Of a stretch of DNA of 64,000 nt, positions 27,111 to 38,513 are shown one piece after another. How positions within the stretch are numbered: position 1 is the first letter of the stretch; each line of letters opens with the position of its first letter. The position numbers were made by a program, and so were the translations under genes. The DNA lies in assembly GCA_038496445.1 (NCBI GenBank), contig JALMLS010000072.1, positions 1-64,000 of the forward strand. The letters are read 5' to 3'. Source of the stretch: Trichosphaerium sp. ATCC 40318. Its lineage: Eukaryota; Discosea; Flabellinia; Trichosidae. The notes below the pieces were generated by a model. The model did not search any database. It saw only the letters and a program-made list of their open reading frames with translations, and was not told where the DNA came from.

Positions 27111-30100
27111 TTACATATTCATGGCTGTGCTCAACGTCTGTTGTTGTTGCGGAGAAAGTGTTGATGCAACATTACTTAATGCAGCATGCGTTGCACACAA
27201 GCCTTTGACAGTCTTGGCTAATTCAGGCTTCAAAGTAGCAGGAACGAGTCTGTCTTCCAAAATTGTCAATAAAAGTGTAAATATTTTAGGGATGCACGGC
27301 AAAACCTAAAAAATTGTAAGTCTCCAAACAACGTATGGTTACCAACGTTTAAAAAATCAGCTCAAAAATACGTACGGCAGGCATTTGGGATGATGCCAAC
27401 TTGACGAGTGTGGCGTATGTGTGATTAATTTCAACGACATCCTTACGAATAGGCAAAGCATTCAACCACACTGGGAGTACCTTTTTGTAGAGAGTTAACA
27501 TAAAAAACAACCAAATAAAAAAAGTGTGGTTACCTTATCGAGAGGCATCTTGTCTGGGTGTGCTGCAATCATTCTAGCGATAGCGCCACAGCAGTTATCC
27601 AATAGGAAAGAGTCTTGTGATTGGAAGAACGGCATAATGAGGTTCAAAAAATTGGATGTCAAGCTGGTAAAACAAAAATGGTCAGACAGAAAAACACAAA
27701 ATGGATTGGAGAGTAAAAACGCACCTTGGTGCAGCTTGTCCGCCATACTGTACAATTAAACCAGCCATGAAAGTAGCGTTGTTTCTTACATTGCTTTGTT
27801 GATCGTTCAAACCAGCAGTGCACAGCTCAACGAAGAACTAGATAGAGTTAGGATCAAAGAAAGTATGCAAGCAACATCATCACTTACGTTCATGTGTGGT
27901 ACAGAGGCAGGTCCCATAGCCTCCACTACTTCAGCACAAGTACCTACAATCTCGGCCTTGATGCCAGCATGTGTGGTAGGGGTCTAAGGCGGTAAATTAG
28001 GAATGCAAATATAGTTATTTATAGTGAATTGATGATTTGTTCTCGTCAGTAATGTACGCACCATGACAGTAGTAGCCAAAGCTTGGCAAACTTGCAAGTA
28101 CTTTCCAAATGCAGGTCCGTAAGCCTTTGCGATCTTTGTCAAGCAAAGACAGACAGCTTCAATAACCATAACATTTAATGATTCATTCTAGGGTAAAAAA
28201 CAATAAGACTTGGATCCAAAAAACCTTATAAATGAGGGTACCCTATCCAAGTCTTCTGGTTCCACGCCCTCTGGTGCTTGTTCAACACAGTCAGCAGTGA
28301 GATCGTATGCAATCTTAGGAATACGGTCCATGACTATGGATGTGATGTCAGTATTACATAGGGTACAACTACTAGAGCGTACCATGTTCGATAGATGCAG
28401 GTCCCATAGTCTCCACCATTTCTCCTACAGCCAGAAGAGCAGCGGAAACAACCTCTTGGTCATCGTCGCTCTCTGCAATATCCAAAATATTTGGATAAGC
28501 GGCTTTTACAAGTTCTGTAACATTGTCAGGCAATGCATTTCCAGGAGCCTAGATTGAGCATTAATTTTATACAACATCTAAAAGTACAAAACCAAAAAAA
28601 AAAAAAGTACGTTTGGTGCGCCTGGTTTCCAGTGCGGTTGTGGACCACAAATGTTCTTGTAATATGCTTTACAAAGCGCTAATGCTTGTGTTAATATGCG
28701 TCCAAATAAAAGTGTTGATTTGATGACGCACTGGTGAATGTCGTGATGGCGTATTTGCGGACGTCCTCTTGAATGTATCTGATCATTACGCACATGTAAT
28801 CATAACAAGTGTTGAAGAATGGCATAAATCCAGGTCCTAATTAGCAGTAATGAGCACATGGAATGTGTGGGTGTGCGTGTCAGACATACCAGAGTATTCA
28901 GCAATATTGGCTAGAGCCTGTAGCGCAGCTGTTTTCTCGTCAACAAAAGCGCTGGTAGTTGTGTAGTTTAAGATTTGCTCCAAGGCGGCTTGATCAGGCT
29001 CATCAGAATCTAGATCTTCCTCATCTGGGTCGTCCTCAAAGACACGCTTGAGGGCTGCAAATAGGTGAGTTTATGGTTAAGGCTATGTTAAATGTGTGGT
29101 ACCACCAGAGTGTGCTGTATCGGCCTCTTCAACTCCGTCAGTGCTCATAATACCGCCAAGTACCATTGGTAGGATTGTAGGCAAGTATTGGACCATATCA
29201 GTCTAAGGGGGTACACGGTAAGTGCCAATGGGGTGGAGTAGTTGAAAAAGCTGGTACCTTAAGCATTTCTGCAATGTAAGAGTAGAAGCTGAATGTGTAC
29301 TCGTGTAGTTCGTTCAAGAATGCTGTCTCTGTGATGGCAAGGCCTTGGTGAGCAGCTTTCAAAAAGAACCTAACGCTATCAGTACAACAATCCAGAAGAG
29401 AAAACGAGGAACAACAATACTGAAAGAGGAAAAATAAATTTAGAGTCCGCCGTACTCAAGTTTTGGCGCAAAAGCTTCTTTTCCAATAGCAGCGCCAATA
29501 GCACCAGCACACTCAATAGCTTTGGCTCTTAGGAGCTATCACATAATATATTAGAATAATATTGCTCCGAGTATTGTGCTTTACAGCAGTACTTACGATT
29601 TTGTCTTTGTCGGTGATCTGAACTAGTTGTGCCATGAGCTCCAATACCACCTAGTCGTACAAATTGTTAGACATATCACCACGCGAAACTTTAGTGATTT
29701 GTGGTTATATGGTATAATCAGCCGTCGTTTGAATGTAATCAAAAGAGTCAGGGGATCGGACGAAAGTCATCACAAGAGAGGTAAAAAAGAGCAAAAACGT
29801 GGGGAAATTAGTTTTCTCGTGCGTACTTGGGAGTAACGTGCAAACTGCTCTCCAGCAGTACATGCTGTCTCTGTCATAGCCATGATACATTGATCTTGTA
29901 AGTCAGTGTTACCAGTACGCAAGAGCTCCATGAGGTATAAAACAATTCTTTCCAAATAAGGAAGGATCAAGGATTGCTCTATACGTTACATAGTTAGCAT
30001 AAAAGCCGATGAATTGACCACTTTCGCTCTATCGAGCGTACCTAGATTCTGTACAAATTGAACGAGCGCATAGCACATGCTCTCGCGAACAGATTCATTA

Positions 30101-32193
30101 CCTTCTTCTACAATACAAAGTAAGCTTATAGCTAACAATGGATCTTGTTTCAAATGTATAAAAAATATTTGGCGCGTGTACCTAGACCTTTGAAAATAGC
30201 TGGTACAATTTCGTCTTGGTATGAATAAATATCTGGTTTCAATTGGCATGAGAAACGGCCCAAAGTAGCGCAAGCTTGAGTTCTAACTTTTGGGTTGGAA
30301 TCGATTGTGCCTTGGAGTACCTTGAACGCACTATTAGTCACTTGTAACAACGATTTACGCCAATAACGTACAATAGGTAGTAAAGCATGTAATTGCTCTC
30401 CCATGACATCATCACAACCTTCGCATAGTGCCTTTGTAAAAGTATTACAAAAATATTCCATTCATGATAATATAGTACCATCAATACGCCGTATGTTCCT
30501 CTTCGGACAGTCCATTCACCAGCTGCTTTCATTTGTTGAACGTACTTGAGAATAGGTTCGTATATTTGGGATGAAGGAAGTTGACGTGACATTACAAGGA
30601 TGATGGAGCTAGCAAACTGAAAAAGGTGGTTAGTGTCAAGTATTTCAAATAATACAAAAAAAAAAAGGTACTTTGTATGCTGTCTCTTCATCAGCGTCTA
30701 CGCCTTCATCTTCTGGTTCGCACAAAATTGGCATCATTACTTGGAGAACAGGCTCAATGAGCTTGTTTTGAGTGATAGCCTTAGGATTACTAGAAAAAAA
30801 AATTAGTTTCGTTATTTCAACTATTATTCCAAGTTTTGAGAAAAACGCACTAAATACATGTCCATTGGATGAATGATAGGGCGGCAGAACGGAGAGAAAA
30901 GTCTAGGTTCTTTTGTGATCCGATTTCAAGAACGAATTGTAGAACAAGAGGGATTTGTTGAGCAATAATTGGTGAAGGCTAAAATATTGGTGAGTCGAAC
31001 AAGCCCAAAGACTGAAATCTACTGGCGACGTACCGTCTCTACAAGATCAGCGAATACGTGTAATGCCTCAGTAGCTTCATCGTGAAAGTCTGTTACGAAT
31101 ATTAGAACAATTTTAAGCGCTCAATGCAAAATAGAAAATATGTATGCACGTGCTTTGTGCAATGCAAGATTTTACGACTTCAGCCATTGCAGCGACCATA
31201 TTCTGCATAGATGCCTACAAAATCATCGTTACAACATGTTAAATACGCCGTTAAATCGTACGACTTCTTCGTTGGTTTGTACAAGAAGGAGAAGCTCACC
31301 GGCTACCCTACATGGAAATTAAGAAATTAAGAAGTGCGAGAGAAGCTGTTTTAGAAAAACAAAAAGTGACACTTTGACAAAAATGTTGAACATAATTTTG
31401 TGCGTTGTTGGCGTACTTTACAGCTTGTAACTTTACTTTTGGGTGTTCAGCACCACTCATTGACTTTTGTAAGAGTTGCACCAATTGAACAAAGTTAAAG
31501 TCCAAAAATGCGCGGGCTGTTTTGATCTCGGCAAAAGCGGAGTCCAAGATGGAAAAACCAATCTAAGCGCTGTCGTTAACAACTGTATAGAGTTAATTTT
31601 ATTTTTTTTGTACCTCACGATGTTCTGCTTTTGGGCTTGTGCAAAATTGATAAATATCTTTCATAAAAGAAGGCCATTTGCCTTGAGGGCGTTAGTTCGA
31701 CGTATTTTAAAAATAGCGGGAAACAAACCTAGTGGCACTGTCAAACGCGCCAAAAGAACTACCAATGGTGCAATGTTCAATCGTACGAGACGTCTAACCC
31801 GAATAAGATGTTTGAACGAATTTCACGTCAAATGAAGAATTAATCGCTTACTCTGGCTCCTTTACTAACGCTTCGATCAATCCTTTGCGTAACTCGAGTT
31901 TGTTTGCGTCTTGTAATTTTCCCCAGTGTTTTGTCAAGCGGTATCGCAACAACACAGCAGAGAGTTGTCGCACCTAAAAAACGTGTTTTTCTACAGAACT
32001 TCTCAAATTTTACGCGTACCTGCGGTAATGCGCTCTGGCAAATTAATTGAAACATAACAGGGACAGCTTGGACATTATTGATGTACTTTTTAATGCTGAC
32101 TTCTGCATTTCTCACGGCTTCAGTATTAGGAGTCGTAAACTGTTTTAGGACTTCTTGGAACTGCTCTACGGTCAGTTGTGGGGCATTTGCCAT
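27111..32193 (-). CDS. Importin beta family receptor, IPO4/Kap123-like
   Basis: A long HEAT-repeat nuclear transport receptor with about 20 exons. The N-terminus MANAPQLTVEQFQEVLKQF followed by TEAVRNAEVSIKKYI and the LRQLSAVLLR-type helix fits the importin N-terminal domain. Further HEAT units include LQGTIDSNPKVRTQACATLGRF, NLGTL and YMCVMIRYIQEDVRKYA. An acidic loop around 28980-29060 (DEEDLDSDEPDQ) precedes a helix with VDEKTAALQALANIAE, as in Kap123/IPO4. The C-terminus ends in a Gln-rich LSPQQQQTLSTAMNM. Kap123/IPO4 imports ribosomal proteins and histones; the cargo here is inferred from family only. Confidence 0.85.
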
Positions 32194-33196
32194 TATGATT
32201 TGCTCTTATGTCACGAAAGCGTACAAAAACGTAAGTCAACCAAATAGACCGAAGAAGACCCGACCTGTATTGTTGCTCACAACTCAACTACATTCGTTGA
32301 GACGCCATGACGCTATAAAAGGAAAAACAGACTTCAAATTGTTCTATTATTCAATACGGAACAAATTCAGAGATTGGTACAATTTACTTGCAACTTACAA
32401 TAGATTGTAGATACTGCATCGTCTACGGCGCTTTGCCATAAGCTCGTAGAGTTTTTATGCTTGTGGTAGCAGTTATTCTTGCCTTTGTTTTACTCCCTCC
32501 TCTTTTAGTTGCCACAACTACGACAAAGACAAAAGGCACCACCTTGGCAACTGATACACCTTCTCAACAGCTATTATCGCTTGCAAGAGAATAGGAAGTG
32601 TACTGAAATTATAAGTACTTCCAACTAGTTACGTCTTTTGTTTTAGCTAGCATGTGCCTACAACCCATATTATCTTCACCAGGGCCACTAATTATATCAC
32701 TAACCTACAAACGCCTCCACCTTATTATTAGTTTAAGAGTCATGTTGACTCATGTTCCAAAATCAAACTATGAACATCACTTTTGCGCTACATTTTACCT
32801 TGCATGATCTTTATGACTAGCAGCTATAGATTCTTACGGAAGGAGAAATTGAATATACCGTGTGAAAGGCGTCAAATACGTACTTGACAATCATCACCGA
32901 GAAATAACAGACAAGAAAAAAGTGAGAAAAAAACCTTGAAGAATTACAACAACTGTTCCTTGTGAAAACTGTATTCTTTGGTAGGTATGAATAAACACTT
33001 CTTTGTTTTGGCTTTTGTGTATGTTAAGTTGCTGTAACAGATTCTTATACTTTTAGGAGCTGATTTTCTGAAAAACTGTAAGAATGCGCGTGGAGCTTCA
33101 AGGCATTTGTGGCCCAAAGTGGGAAAAAAAGAAAGTTCGCTTAACTTTTTTTCTTTCTTTTTTAAACCAATATTACCAGAGCGTAACATCACGTCA
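32194..33196. other. Intergenic region with little support for genes
   Basis: About 1 kb lies between the importin start and the secreted-protein start. Apart from the small signal-peptide-like frame at 32457-32594 (listed separately), no homology, RNA gene or repeat was recognised. Short frames at 32215-32410 look like chance. Confidence 0.5.
32457..32594 (+). CDS. Possible small secreted or membrane peptide
   Basis: A 45-codon frame begins MLVVAVILAFVLLPPLLVAT, a strong signal-peptide or single-helix segment, followed by a Thr-rich stretch and SQQLLSLARE. No homologue is recognised. It could be a first exon, but no good downstream exon was found. Support is only hydrophobic character and a clean start and stop, so this may be chance. 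Confidence 0.25.
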   Translation: MLVVAVILAFVLLPPLLVATTTTKTKGTTLATDTPSQQLLSLARE

Positions 33197-33874
33197 ATGA
33201 ATTATTTCTACCTCGCCCTTATTTTTGTAGCGTCTTTCGCGCTTTTGTCGCTCGCTCAAACGGATCCAGACCCACCAGCGCTAAATTACCCAATGACGTC
33301 TACATTACTTCGTACACATGCCTACAGAGATGGTAAGCCATTCCTTTCTGTTGGAGAGACATTATCTCAGAAAATGGTTGGAGATTTGCTCTACGAGGTA
33401 TACTATATCGTCCCTGGATTCCCTTTCAGCATCAGAGACCCGTCTAACACTATAGTAAACGGTATAAGACTTGTTAACATCTACGACTTTAAAGCAAATA
33501 CAAAAAGAGGAGTTTATTTTTTGATAAGTACAGAAAACGAGGAAAACTGCATGTCAGACACAACCGTCAAAATGGAAGAGCCTCGTATTACATTCACTGG
33601 TAACACTACTATCAGAGGACTTGACACAATGGGATTTAGATACCAATACAAAGAATACACTGAAGATATTTTCTATACCGAAGATGTACACGGTTGGGTA
33701 AATTTCAGGACCATTCATATCTTCCCTGAAACACATGATGAGAGTCAATGGTTACTGGATGCTGGTACACACTTTAAACTTGCTCTTGATGATAAGTTTT
33801 TCGATACCACGTGCAATACATCTGTACTTTCCGAAACGATTTCGAAAAGAAGTCTTGAATCCTTTATTCATTAA
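33197..33874 (+). CDS. Secreted protein of unknown function
   Basis: A 225-residue intronless frame from the ATG at 33197. The N-terminus MNYFYLALIFVASFALLSLA is a clear signal peptide with cleavage likely after LSLAQ. The mature part is mixed alpha/beta in composition with NTT and NTS glycosylation sites (GNTTIRGLD, CNTSVLS) and two cysteines (ENCMSD, TTCNTS) that could pair. No family is recognised. The in-frame extension upstream to 33107 reads poorly (KKESSLNFFSFFF) and is probably 5' UTR. Lack of introns sets it apart from most neighbours. Confidence 0.6.
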   Translation: MNYFYLALIFVASFALLSLAQTDPDPPALNYPMTSTLLRTHAYRDGKPFLSVGETLSQKMVGDLLYEVYYIVPGFPFSIRDPSNTIVNGIRLVNIYDFKANTKRGVYFLISTENEENCMSDTTVKMEEPRITFTGNTTIRGLDTMGFRYQYKEYTEDIFYTEDVHGWVNFRTIHIFPETHDESQWLLDAGTHFKLALDDKFFDTTCNTSVLSETISKRSLESFIH

Positions 33875-33904
33875 TAAATGCGATTACTTCCCCTTTTGTG
33901 ATGT

Positions 33905-34360
33905 TTTGACTCTAATTCACTCAAGGGAGTCCATGCTATTAATCTGCGTAAACCAAAGTAACAGACGAAGGTATTAAATCGCTTGAAGGAGTTCACACTA
34001 TTTACTTTTCGCGTGTTCCAGTAACTGACGAATGTATCAAAGCGCTTGCTGGGGTTCACACAATTCTCCTCGATAGATTTAGTGATAGACGAGTATTAAA
34101 GCACTTGCCTAGCTGCATGTTATACAAGGCACCTCAGTGACAGATAAGGGCATCAAAGCTGAAAGGTATACGAGATTGAGCTTGGTGGTACTTCAGTGAC
34201 AGATGAAGGCATCAAAGCGCTTGCTGGAGTATATAAAATTAACTTATGTGGTACTTTAGTGACAGATAAATGTATCAAAATCCTACAAGGAGTACGCTTC
34301 ATCAACATCGCTAACACAGGTGTGACAGATGAAAGCATCAAATCACTGAAAGGCGCATAA
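33905..34360 (+). pseudogene. Decayed leucine-rich-repeat gene
   Basis: Tandem units of about 69 bp encode the 23-residue LRR pattern V-T-D-E-G-I-K-A-L-x-G-V-x-x-I-x-L. Clear units are VTDEGIKSLEGVHTIYF, VTDECIKALAGVHTI, VTDKCIKILQGVRFINI and VTDESIKSLKGA. The reading frame shifts at least three times between units (near 33950, 34085-34140 and 34165-34195), and one unit is partly deleted, so no continuous protein results. It starts just after the secreted protein at 33197-33874, so the two could once have been one gene. Confidence 0.75.
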
Positions 34361-34768
34361 TATTTTCGTGGTTAGATTAGTGTTCAAACACCGAAACACA
34401 TTTATCTTTAAATATTCGCTGTCACGCGTACCTTACAAAGATGCGTTATAAAAATAAAAATTCGTTAAAGAATGCATTAGTTGAAAACGTTGTATTTGCA
34501 ATTGTTTACATAAACACTTTAACATGCAAAAGTCTAAGGGAATAATTTAATGTAAACTGTTTTTCACCGTAGCGTTTACATGGAACTTGCACACAAAGTG
34601 GTGACGTTATGGGTTAAACTTGCGTTGATAATCATATCAGAGCGTTGAATGTAACGTAGATAGAACTTTACACGTTTGTCATTTTAATAGTTGGAAAAAT
34701 AAGGGCGTAAGCTGTCACATCAAGAGAGTTTTAGTTAATGATTGACTTAACATTTTCCCACATTCATG
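34361..34768. other. Intergenic, nothing recognised
   Basis: AT-rich sequence between the LRR relic and the expansin stop codon. No open frame of note, repeat or RNA gene was seen. Confidence 0.5.
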
Positions 34769-35725
34769 TTAAAGCACAGACACGGAGCTTGTGTTAAACT
34801 GTACGCCGCTATCATAGATAGCTCCTGGTTGAACAGAAGGTATAATGTTATTTGATGTAATGACTTGACCGTCTTCAGAGGTAACCCGGATAGACAACGG
34901 CATTGCTAATCCAGAACCTTGAACTTGAATCAGCCAATAGTTGTAGTCTTGTCTAGCTGGTTTTTCCCATGTTGTATCAGTAGCTTGCTTCAACTCAAGA
35001 AGTTTAACACCGCCTATGCCACCGACATTGAATGCTTGCAGTTCAAACCACCACTTGTTTGAACCAGTCTTCACTCTGTACTACAGGTATTCAATACAAC
35101 ATGCAAACGTATTCTCCTTTACCTTCAGATTTCCAGATACATCACAAGTTACTTGGCGATATTGTGTCTCCATTACGCCAGCAACGGGATTGGCTAGAAT
35201 AGTGAATGCCTCTTCGCTGAGATCCAAATGGTCCTGGACAGGTGAGTATAACCCATAAGAACTATTTAAACGAATTCCTTGTACCTTATCACCGCAGCAC
35301 CATTTAGGATTAGGCCCACAAGGACATTCATCTGTAACCTGTACAACAACTGTTGCGTTCGGTACACAACTTCCTTGTTTGTAGGGCGTGCTTTCAGCAT
35401 TCAGAAAGTAGGCACGTGCGTGACCGCAAAATTTCAAAGATAAAACAAGTACCTGAGGCATTGTATCTCAAAACATTCGCCACATACGCCAGCTTTATTA
35501 TAAAACGCTTCATTAGGGGCAGCGATGTGCCTGAATGGAAACGTTTTGGAAGGAATAGGTCCGTAACCACATGCACCATCGTCAGGAGTGGTGTAGTACG
35601 TAGAACGCCCAGGCTGACTTGTTGTTAGCTTATTCCGTCTTGTTTAGACTAACCTTCCAAGGCCCAAGTGGCTTGAATGAAACGCAAAGTAAAAGTAGAG
35701 TCGAGAGTAACAAAAGATAACGCAT
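34769..35725 (-). CDS. Expansin-like secreted protein
   Basis: Minus-strand exons give a signal peptide (MRYLLLLSTLLLLCVSF), then the double-psi beta-barrel domain: RSTYYTTPDDGACGYG, AGVCGECFEI, VVVQVTDECP, GLYSPVQDHLDLSEEAF and the VAGVMETQYRQV block. A second beta-sandwich domain (CBM63-like) begins KTGSNKWWFELQAFNVGG and ends at 34769. Expansins loosen non-covalent contacts between cellulose and matrix polysaccharides. They occur in plants and also in bacteria, fungi and amoebae. The DPBB catalytic-type Asp is seen in the HLD motif. It could act on the organism's own cellulosic wall or cyst, or on food. A TCACGTGA palindrome lies 36 bp upstream of the start. Confidence 0.88.
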
Positions 35726-36340
35726 TTTAATTCTGGGTTGTACTCACTTTTGACTTAAAATCACGTGACATTTACAATGTACTAATACCCTTAGCGCTAT
35801 GATAAGTATACAACAGACAACGCAATACACTATTTTTTCAAGCGCACATTAGGGACGTGCCATGGCTTTAAATTAGGCTAAATTTCCGAGGAAGAGATTG
35901 CTTAACAACTGTATCTGTAGTATAGCCTTAGAATGTGTTATGTTGTAGTGGTAGCGCATCTAGAGACGTTTTGTTGTACAGCTTACTTAAAGTAACGTCA
36001 GGACGTGGAAAATTGTTTGGATTGCGTGGCATACTTGAAAATTAGCGAGTTTTCTACGGAAAAAATGTCATATAACAATAAATAGCACAAAGAGTGCAAT
36101 AACTAGACAAAACAACTAATAGAGTACGTTTGCGACATGTTGTAGTGTCAAACCAGTTTGTTTGTTTAAAAAACGTGCTTACGTGCCTAGTCCACGGTGA
36201 GGACTATTTTATCATTCGGTTGGACATCAGGGAGTACCTGTAGGTCAGCTAGGTACAATATTTAGTAAAACCTGATTCTCTAGCGTATTAACGTTTTAAA
36301 AGGCGGTTTATCCAAACCGCTCTGACCTCAGGCGGCGTTG
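35726..36340. other. Divergent intergenic region upstream of expansin and his cluster
   Basis: 615 bp with no convincing frame. It should hold the promoter of the expansin and the only sizeable 5' region available to the whole his cluster. The only motif seen is TCACGTGA at 35761-35768. Confidence 0.5.
35761..35768. promoter_or_regulatory. TCACGTGA palindrome near expansin start
   Basis: A perfect E-box-type palindrome, the form bound by bHLH or bHLH-Zip factors in many eukaryotes, 36 bp upstream of the expansin start codon. Function is inferred from position and sequence alone. The same octamer occurs inside introns at 24515, 54099, 54456 and 60300. Confidence 0.3.
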
Positions 36341-37572
36341 ATGCGTCCTCCACCAGCAATGGTGTTGAGGTAAGAAATTTTCACGTTACCATTCATGTTT
36401 ACGCGTGTAGGACCTCCGCCTCCGCCCCTCAAGGAGATTTAAGCGACGTGTGACGCGCAAAGGCAAAATTTTGGCATCTCAACAAGAGCGCACAGAAAAA
36501 TCAGGCAGAACAAGAACACGCGTACGACGCAGGAACCCACATAACAGAGCCCAAAAAAAAGAACAAAAAGCTCTAGATGTGAACAACACAGATCAATTTC
36601 CAAAGCTCTCTGTACGCTTTCACATTGATATTATCAGCGTATACGCCCTTTTGAATCCAAAACTCGCACATCGTTCCCAAAAACCGACCATGAATTCTCG
36701 CTTATTAACGTTAATACGATTGTTAGGAATCTGAGACTATTGTATCTACAACTCCTGTTGCAACAAGCCTACAAACATACAAACAAGTACTTCAAGAGTC
36801 ACAAAGAAAGACACTCATCCTCTCTGCAACTCCTTTCAAGAAGCAACGCATGTTGGTACGTGTCCAGAAGCCAATACATAATTTTTCCATAAAAGTAAAT
36901 GAGTTTGACACGCCAATCTCAAAAACTCATTTTTGGTGACTCTTCTCCACTAACTCACCTCAGGTTGGCATAAGCAAAGTAAGAGACGAGTTTATTGCAC
37001 CAACACTTCCAGTTCCAAAAGTACAAGAAAGAATCATGCGCAAAGCGCCACGGTACAAGACATTTTTACCAAAAATGATGTATCCATTTTTTTACTAAAT
37101 TCCACCAAGTACTTCCATCACTCGTACTGTCAAGGACAAAACTTTCGTACCACTTCTTCCAGTATATCAAGCGAAACAAACAACAACACGCACATCATAC
37201 AAACAAAAAGCTCAACGTGCTGTACGCATCTATGTTTGGCCTTCACTGCTATAAATACCAATGTCTTACTTGTTGTATTAGTGGATTGCTAAGTTGCTCG
37301 CCCGTCGTGGTATTCACTTGCTTGTACCTTCATACATGTTCAATACAATGGCTCAAACAGACAAGTTGACGTTCCTTAAGAGCCCATCATCAACAAATGT
37401 AAGATTGTTTGTCTCACACGTGATATTTTTAATCTGATTTTTTTAGTCCGGTATTCTAGCGTATAGACCTAAAAATCAAACATCCAAACTTCCTTCATTT
37501 ACATCATGCTCAAGACAACTTCAAAATCAATTTCAAAACACATGGCTACCACAAACAATACTAAGCTGTTAG
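36341..37572 (+). CDS. Unknown basic protein, first cistron of the his cluster
   Basis: Six exons splice in frame to a protein of about 245 residues. The start is MRPPPAMVLRRFKRRVTRKG, with the first intron (about 36370-36433, GTAAG donor) joining a strongly basic, nuclear-signal-like region (RTRTRVRRRNPHNRAQKK) to FPKLS. Later exons read TPFKKQRML, APTLPVPKVQERIM, VPLLPVYQAKQ, ARRGIHLLVPSYMF and end LPQTILSC. No family is recognised. Open frame across five introns supports it, but the last exon overlaps the HisB start by 31 nt in another frame. Gene order suggests co-transcription with the his genes. Why a basic protein precedes a metabolic cluster is not clear. Confidence 0.55.
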
Positions 37573-38513
37573 AAGCAACAAAACTCATCCTTTGTACGCC
37601 TAAAATCTCCTTTAGTTTTTGTCCTACTGTTTGTAAAATCTAACACGTGGTCTAGCTTCCTCCGATACAGAACTAGCTGCTGTGATGACTAAACTATCAT
37701 CAAGTGATGCACTTAAACTTGTAGAAAAAGTGTCTACTGCTTCAAAAAGTAAACAGAAAAAAACAACTTTAAGAAAAGCCACTGTAGAGCGTAAGACAAA
37801 AGAGACTCAAATCAGTGTATATGTCAATTTAGATGGTATGTGATATAGGCACTCTTTTAGCGCAAATACTAAATTAGTTTACTTTTGTAGGTTCAGGAAA
37901 AAGTAAAATCGATACAGGCATTGGTTTTTTGAATCACATGTTTGATGCTTTATCTAAGCATAGTATGATCAATATTGAAGTTACTTGTAACGGAGACTTA
38001 CACATTGACGATCACCACACAAGTGAAGATTGCGCATTGGCTCTAGGATCAGCCATTAACAAAGCCATTGGAGACAAAAAAGGCATTACAAGGTTCGTAC
38101 TTTTTATTTTAGTTTCTTTGCGCCTCTCTCCCATTGAAGCTTACTTTGAATCACTAATGCATTGCTAAAGATTCGGTATTGGATTTGCACCTCTTGACGA
38201 GTCATTGTCACGTGCTGTTGTAGATTTCTCAGGACGTCCATCAGCCCACGTTGATCTCAAGTTCACCAGAGAAAAAATTGGCGATATCTCAACTGAAATG
38301 CTCACTCACGTGTTTGAGTCAATTGCTATGAACGCAAACATGACACTACATGTTGAAGTACTTAAAGGAACTAATAACCACCACAAGGCAGAATCAGCAT
38401 TTAAAGCCCTTGCCCAAGCACTGCGACAAGCTGTCGCAATTGACCCAAAAAGACTAGACCAAATCCCATCAACAAAAGGAACATTAGGAGAACAACAAAG
38501 TCAAAAACCATGA
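37542..38513 (+). CDS. HIS3: Imidazoleglycerol-phosphate dehydratase
   Basis: HisB (yeast HIS3) makes imidazole acetol phosphate, step 6 of the dedicated pathway. Metal-binding His clusters and core motifs are intact: TGIGFLNHMFDALSKHS, CNGDLHIDDHHTSEDCALALG, FGIGFAPLDESLSRAVVDFSGRP, NNHHKAESAFKALAQALRQA and a C-terminal PSTKGTLG. About 55 residues precede the core. The first exon (MATTNNTKLLEATKLIL) splices to SSSDTELAAVMTKL. An in-frame ATG at 37506 would add twelve basic residues. Three introns. The stop TGA (38511-38513) overlaps the next start codon as ATGA. Confidence 0.93.
38510..38513 (+). other. ATGA stop/start overlap, HisB to HisH-HisF
   Basis: The ATG of HisH-HisF (38510-38512) shares two bases with the HisB stop TGA (38511-38513). 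HisB ends QSQKP, and the next cistron starts MSTDKPK and then, across a short intron, [13 protein letters not shown]. No room remains for a separate promoter or poly(A) site. Such a motif typically marks termination-reinitiation coupling. Confidence 0.85.

Noticed and set aside
32215-32410. Basic plus-strand frame upstream of the importin
   Set aside because: No homology, no good start context and no splice partners; probably 5' flank.
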